The position numbers and the translations under genes were made by a program. The notes below the pieces were generated by a model that was not told the origin of the DNA, made no database searches, and saw nothing but the letters and a program-made list of their open reading frames with translations. Shown one piece after another: positions 60,387 to 64,000 of a stretch of 64,000 bases of DNA. Origin of the DNA: Alisma plantago-aquatica (lineage: Eukaryota > Streptophyta > Magnoliopsida > Alismatales > Alismataceae); NCBI GenBank assembly GCA_963693085.1, contig OY856411.1:63534001-63598000 (forward strand), in the 5' to 3' direction. Positions within the stretch are counted from its first letter, which is position 1; each line of letters begins with the position of its first letter.

Positions 60387-61216
60387 AAACTACAAGAATC
60401 ACTCATGATGATGATGATACACCTGTCTTTACTCCGAATGCAAGCCCAGAGACTGCAAAAGGCAAAGAAAAGGATCAATCTCCCAAATAGCCAGATGTTC
60501 CACAATATAAACCTAGGATACCATATCCAGGAAGATTGAGAGAGTCTAAAATGGACACTAGGTTCCAAAAATTTAAAGAGGCGATGAAGAAACTTTATAT
60601 CGATATCCCGCTCCTCGATGCTCTCTCTGAAGTACCAACTTGGGCTAAATATCAAAAAACTTTGCTATCAAGGAAATACATTATTGAAGAACAAGAGACG
60701 GTCAAACTGGCTCAGACCACCTCTGACATCATTCTTAATAAGATGCCCAAGAAAAAGAAGGACCCTGGTTCGTTCGATATTCAATGTTGTATTGGAAATG
60801 CTTCTAGCAAAAAGGGATTAGCAGACCTAGGGGCTAGCATATCTATTATGCCCTATTCCATGTGTAAAAGATTGGGCTTTACTGACTTGATACCCACAAT
60901 GATGACAATTCAGCTAACTGATTCCACTATCACTGCACCCCTAGGAATTATTGAAGACATTCTAGTCAGGATAGGCAAAGATTCTTATGTCCCATGTGAT
61001 TTTGTCATTATGGATATCAAGGAAGATGTCAAATACCCATTAATATTTGGCAGACCCTTCCTTGCCACACCTAGGGTGCTCATTGATGTCGAAGCTGGCA
61101 CGATCATTCTGAGACTGGGAAAAGAAGCAATTCAATTCCCAGTCCTCAATAGCATGAAAGGTCCCAACATTCAAGAGGAAGTTTTTCTCTTAGATGCCAT
61201 ACATCAAATGTCCTAA
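60387..61216 (+). pseudogene. Element E protease region
   Basis: A short acidic linker with one stop (near 60488), then an open frame from about 60491 to 61216. The aspartic protease motif DLGAS lies at 60824-60838, in the context LADLGASISIMPYS, with the flap-side FGRPFLATPR near 61045. Athila-type proteases use DLGAS or DSGAS here. A stop at 61214-61216 separates it from RT in the same frame. It would cleave the polyprotein. Confidence 0.85.
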
Positions 61217-62990
61217 TTGGAAATATCTGAACCATTTGATGAGTTAGAAAATGTCCTAATAAATCCAGAAGTCAAATTCTCAGCTAATGTATTAGTTCAA
61301 CAATGCTTGCAACACCTAGAGAAAGCTGAAGAAGCACCAACAACCACTTTTGAGGAGCTCAAGTATGTCACTATTTTAGAAACAACAGAAGCACCTAAGG
61401 CTCCCGAGATGAAAATGCTACCAACGGGACTTAAGCACGTCTTTCTGGACGAAGAAAAACTATGTCCAGCAATCATCAGTTCCACTCTAATGAAAGACCA
61501 GGAAGAAAGGCTTCTCGTTGAGTTGAAGAAACATAAGAAAGCCATTGGGTACAAAATAACTGACCTGACAAGAGTAAACCCAGCCTTATGCATGCATAGA
61601 TTTCCCATGGTAGAAGAATTTAAGCCTTCAAGAGAACACCAGAGAAAGCTGAACCCCAATCTTAAAGAGGTGGTTCGCCTTGAGGTCCTCAAACTGCTGA
61701 AATCCGATATTATCTACCCAATTTTAGATTCCCAATGGGTCAGCCCTGTCCAAGTGGTCCCCAAAAAGGGAGGAACCACTGTTATGTTAAATGATAAAAA
61801 TGAGCTAGTGCCCATGAGGACTGTCACAGGGTGGAGAATGTGTATCGACTATAGGAAACTAAACAAAGCAACACGAAAAGATCACTACCCTCTACCTTTT
61901 CTTAATGAAGTCCTCGAACGCCTAACCCATCAAAAGTTCTTATGTTATCTCGATGGTTATTCCAGGTTCTATCAAATTCCTATACACCCAGAAGACCAAG
62001 AAAAAACAAATTTTACTTGTCCCTTCGGGACCTATGCTTTCAGAAGAATGCCATTCGGGCTGTGCAACACACCTGCTACCTTCCAAAGGTGCATGTCTGC
62101 TATTTTTGCAGGGTTAACCGAGTCCATAATGGAAGTATTCATGGACGAATTTTCAGTTTACAGAGATTACTTTGACAACTGTCTACTCAACCCTGGACAA
62201 GTCTTACAAAGATGCGAGGAAACGAACCTTATCTTAAATTGGGAAAAATGCCATTTTATGGTAACTGAAGGTGTCGTCCTCAGACATAGAGTGAGTGACA
62301 AAGGGATTGAGGTAGACAAGGCAAAAATTGATGTCATCTCAAAACTTTCACCGCCAAAAGATGTAAAGGAGTACAAGCATTCTTGGGTCATGCTGGGTTT
62401 TATCGAAGATTCATTAAAGATTTCTCAAAAGTAGCAAAACCAATGACCCAATTACTGACCAAGGACGCCGAGTTCAATTTTGACCAAGAATGTCTACAAA
62501 GCTTCACAACCTTAAAGAACGCTCTAGTCTCTATGCCTATTCTGAGAGCACCTGACTGGTCGCAACCATTCGAAATAATGTGTGATGGCAGTGACTATGC
62601 TATAGGAGCAGTGTTAGGATAGAAAATTGACAAAAAGCCTAATGTAATATACTATGCGTCCAAGACTCTTGATGAAGCGCAAAAGAATTACACCACTACA
62701 GAAAAGGAGTTCTTAACTGTCATCTATGCGTTCGAGAAATTCCACTCCTACCTGATTGGATCAAAGGGCATAGTCTACACTGACCACTCCGCCATACGAT
62801 ATCTAATTCAGAAGCAAGACGCAAAACCCAGACTTATCAGCTGGGTGTTAATGCTTTAGGAATTTGATTTGGAAATCAAAGACAAAAGTAGAGTGGAAAA
62901 CGTCGTCACTGATCATCTCAGCCGCATTGAAGTCGAGGATGATGATAAAGTACCTATCTGAGACTCCCTACCTGATGACCAGCTAATGAA
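61217..62990 (+). pseudogene. Element E reverse transcriptase and RNase H, broken
   Basis: Frame 61217-62434 holds the linker and RT: VSPVQVVPKKGG, GWRMCIDYRKLNKAT, KDHYPLPFLNEVLERL, YLDGYSRFYQI, FRRMPFGLCNTPATFQRCM. The catalytic box reads FMDEF (62138-62152) where the family has YxDD or FMDD, so the second Asp is Glu. A frameshift near 62375 moves to the 62383 frame: AGFYRRFIKDFSKVAKPM, then RNase H with CDGSDYAIGAVLG, a stop at 62620, [30 protein letters not shown] and the DHLSRI end near 62920. RT copies the RNA; RNase H removes it. Confidence 0.9.
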
Positions 62991-62999
62991 AATTACCAC

Positions 63000-64000
63000 T
63001 GGATTCCCCTGGTATGCCGACATAGTGAACTATCTGGCTACATGAATCATCCACCCTTACGCCTCTCACCACGACAAAAAGAAATTCCTCCACGATATTA
63101 AGAAATATTAGTGGGACGAACCTTATCTCTTTCTCCTATGCGCAGACAGACTTTTCCGTCGCTGCCTACCTGAAGAAGAGAATACTCTTGTCTTAGAACA
63201 TTGTCATTCTGGCCCCACTGGGGGAAACATGAGTTCGAAAAATACTGGTATGAAAGTTCTGCAATCGGGTTTCTTTTGGCCAATGATAGCAAGAGATTCC
63301 CATGATTTTGTAAAATCACGCAATAAATGTCAACTTTCTGGAGGTATAACTAAAAGGAATGAAATGCCTTTCACTATGTGGCAAGAGATCAAACTTTTCA
63401 ATGTGTGGGGGATAGACTACATGGGTCCCTTTCCCTCTTCATATAGATTTTCTTACATACTGGTTGATGTGGATTATGTCTCGAAATGGGTAGAAGCTAT
63501 ACCCACAATTTCTAGTGATTCCAAACCAGTCATTAAGATGTTTAAAGATATCATTTTTCCTAGATTCAGAGTCTCCCGAACTGTCATATCCGACGGAGGG
63601 ACCCATTTTTTGGAGTGAAGCTTTGAATCCCTCTTAAAGAAATACGGAGTCAACCATAAAGTTGCCACGCCTTACCATCCACAAACTAGTGGTCAGGTTG
63701 AAGTTTCGAATAGACAACTGAAGGCAATCTTAGAGAAAACTGTCAATAGACACCGTACTGACTGGTCCACCAAGCTTCCCGATGCCCTTTGGTCTTACCG
63801 TACAACTTATAAAACACCAATCGGAACAACCCCGTTCCGTTTGGTATACGGGAAATCATGTCATCTCCCAGTTGAACTGGAACATAAGGCTTGGTGCGCC
63901 ATTAAACCGTTGAATTTTGATTTTAAAAGTGCCGGAGAAAATAGACAACTCCAGCTGCAAGAACTAGAGGAGCTCAGAATGACCGCATACCATAGTGCCA
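63000..64000 (+). pseudogene. Element E integrase, truncated by window end
   Basis: Zinc-binding N-terminus around 63150-63345: LEHCHSGPTGGN, then SGFFWPMIARDSHDF and SRNKCQ. The second His of the family pattern GGH is Asn, and the first Cys is Arg, so zinc binding is probably lost. The DDE core is complete: Asp at 63415 (GIDYMGPF), Asp at 63592 (SDGGTHF), Glu at 63700 (GQVEVSN). A stop at 63616-63618 lies between the second and third. [14 protein letters not shown] and [11 protein letters not shown] follow, near the window end. It would insert the cDNA. Confidence 0.88.

Larger units (their letters stand above)
57203..64000 (+). mobile_element. Athila-lineage Ty3 element E, right end outside window
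   Basis: 5' LTR, Athila-type primer-binding site, gag, protease, RT/RNase H and integrase occur in the standard Ty3 order on the plus strand. The window ends inside the integrase C-terminal part. Scattered stops and at least three frame changes break the genes, but every pol domain is recognisable, so this is the only near-complete pol in the window. Whether it supplied pol to element D cannot be told: they share the PBS type, but their gag and LTR sequences differ. Confidence 0.88.

Overview
The window looks like flowering-plant nuclear DNA made almost entirely of transposable elements. Evidence for this is the CACTA element, plant L1-type LINEs with DUF4283/zinc-knuckle ORF1s, Ty1/copia elements of the Maximus/SIRE type, and Ty3 elements with Athila-type primer-binding sites. 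I found no convincing host gene, tRNA, rRNA or CRISPR. The species cannot be told from what I see. Nearly every transposon ORF carries stops, frameshifts or lost catalytic residues. Most of the information is in element boundaries, target-site duplications (TSDs) and nesting order.

Layout, left to right. (1) 1-17158 is one minus-strand LTR retrotransposon without coding capacity (LARD-like), with LTRs of about 3.4 kb. Its left LTR is cut by the window start; its right LTR is 13737-17158. The left LTR holds an ORF1-only LINE (350-3420), which itself holds a CACTA element (462-1426). The LARD interior holds a 7.2-kb L1-type LINE (5606-12849). (2) 17159-18885 is the 3' end and LTR of an old Ty3-type element, and 18890-20850 is a decayed LINE fragment with RNase H. 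(3) 20851-22260 is plain AT-rich DNA.

(4) 22261-56281 is a four-layer nest, each layer bounded by matching or near-matching TSDs. An old minus-strand copia element C (22266-56276) was hit by minus-strand Maximus/SIRE-type element B (23967-52248). The 3' LTR of B was hit by plus-strand element A of the same family (25201-42647). Element A was hit in its third ORF by a plus-strand gag-only Athila-like element D (33468-39942). LTR divergence judged by eye fits the order: C very diverged, B and A about 10-11 percent, D a few percent.

(5) 56282-57202 is AT-rich with a microsatellite. (6) 57203-64000 is the 5' LTR, gag, protease, RT/RNase H and most of the integrase of an Athila-lineage Ty3 element E, which runs off the window.

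Two themes cut across families. Four different LTR types (A/B, D, E, F) each carry a cluster of a private short GC-rich palindromic or inverted motif. Three element types (LARD, A/B, D) carry a second polypurine-tract-like sequence inside the element. The D, A and B elements supply gag, pol and a third acidic-tailed ORF; C and E show how pol has decayed in the others. No wholly new biological system is demonstrated here.
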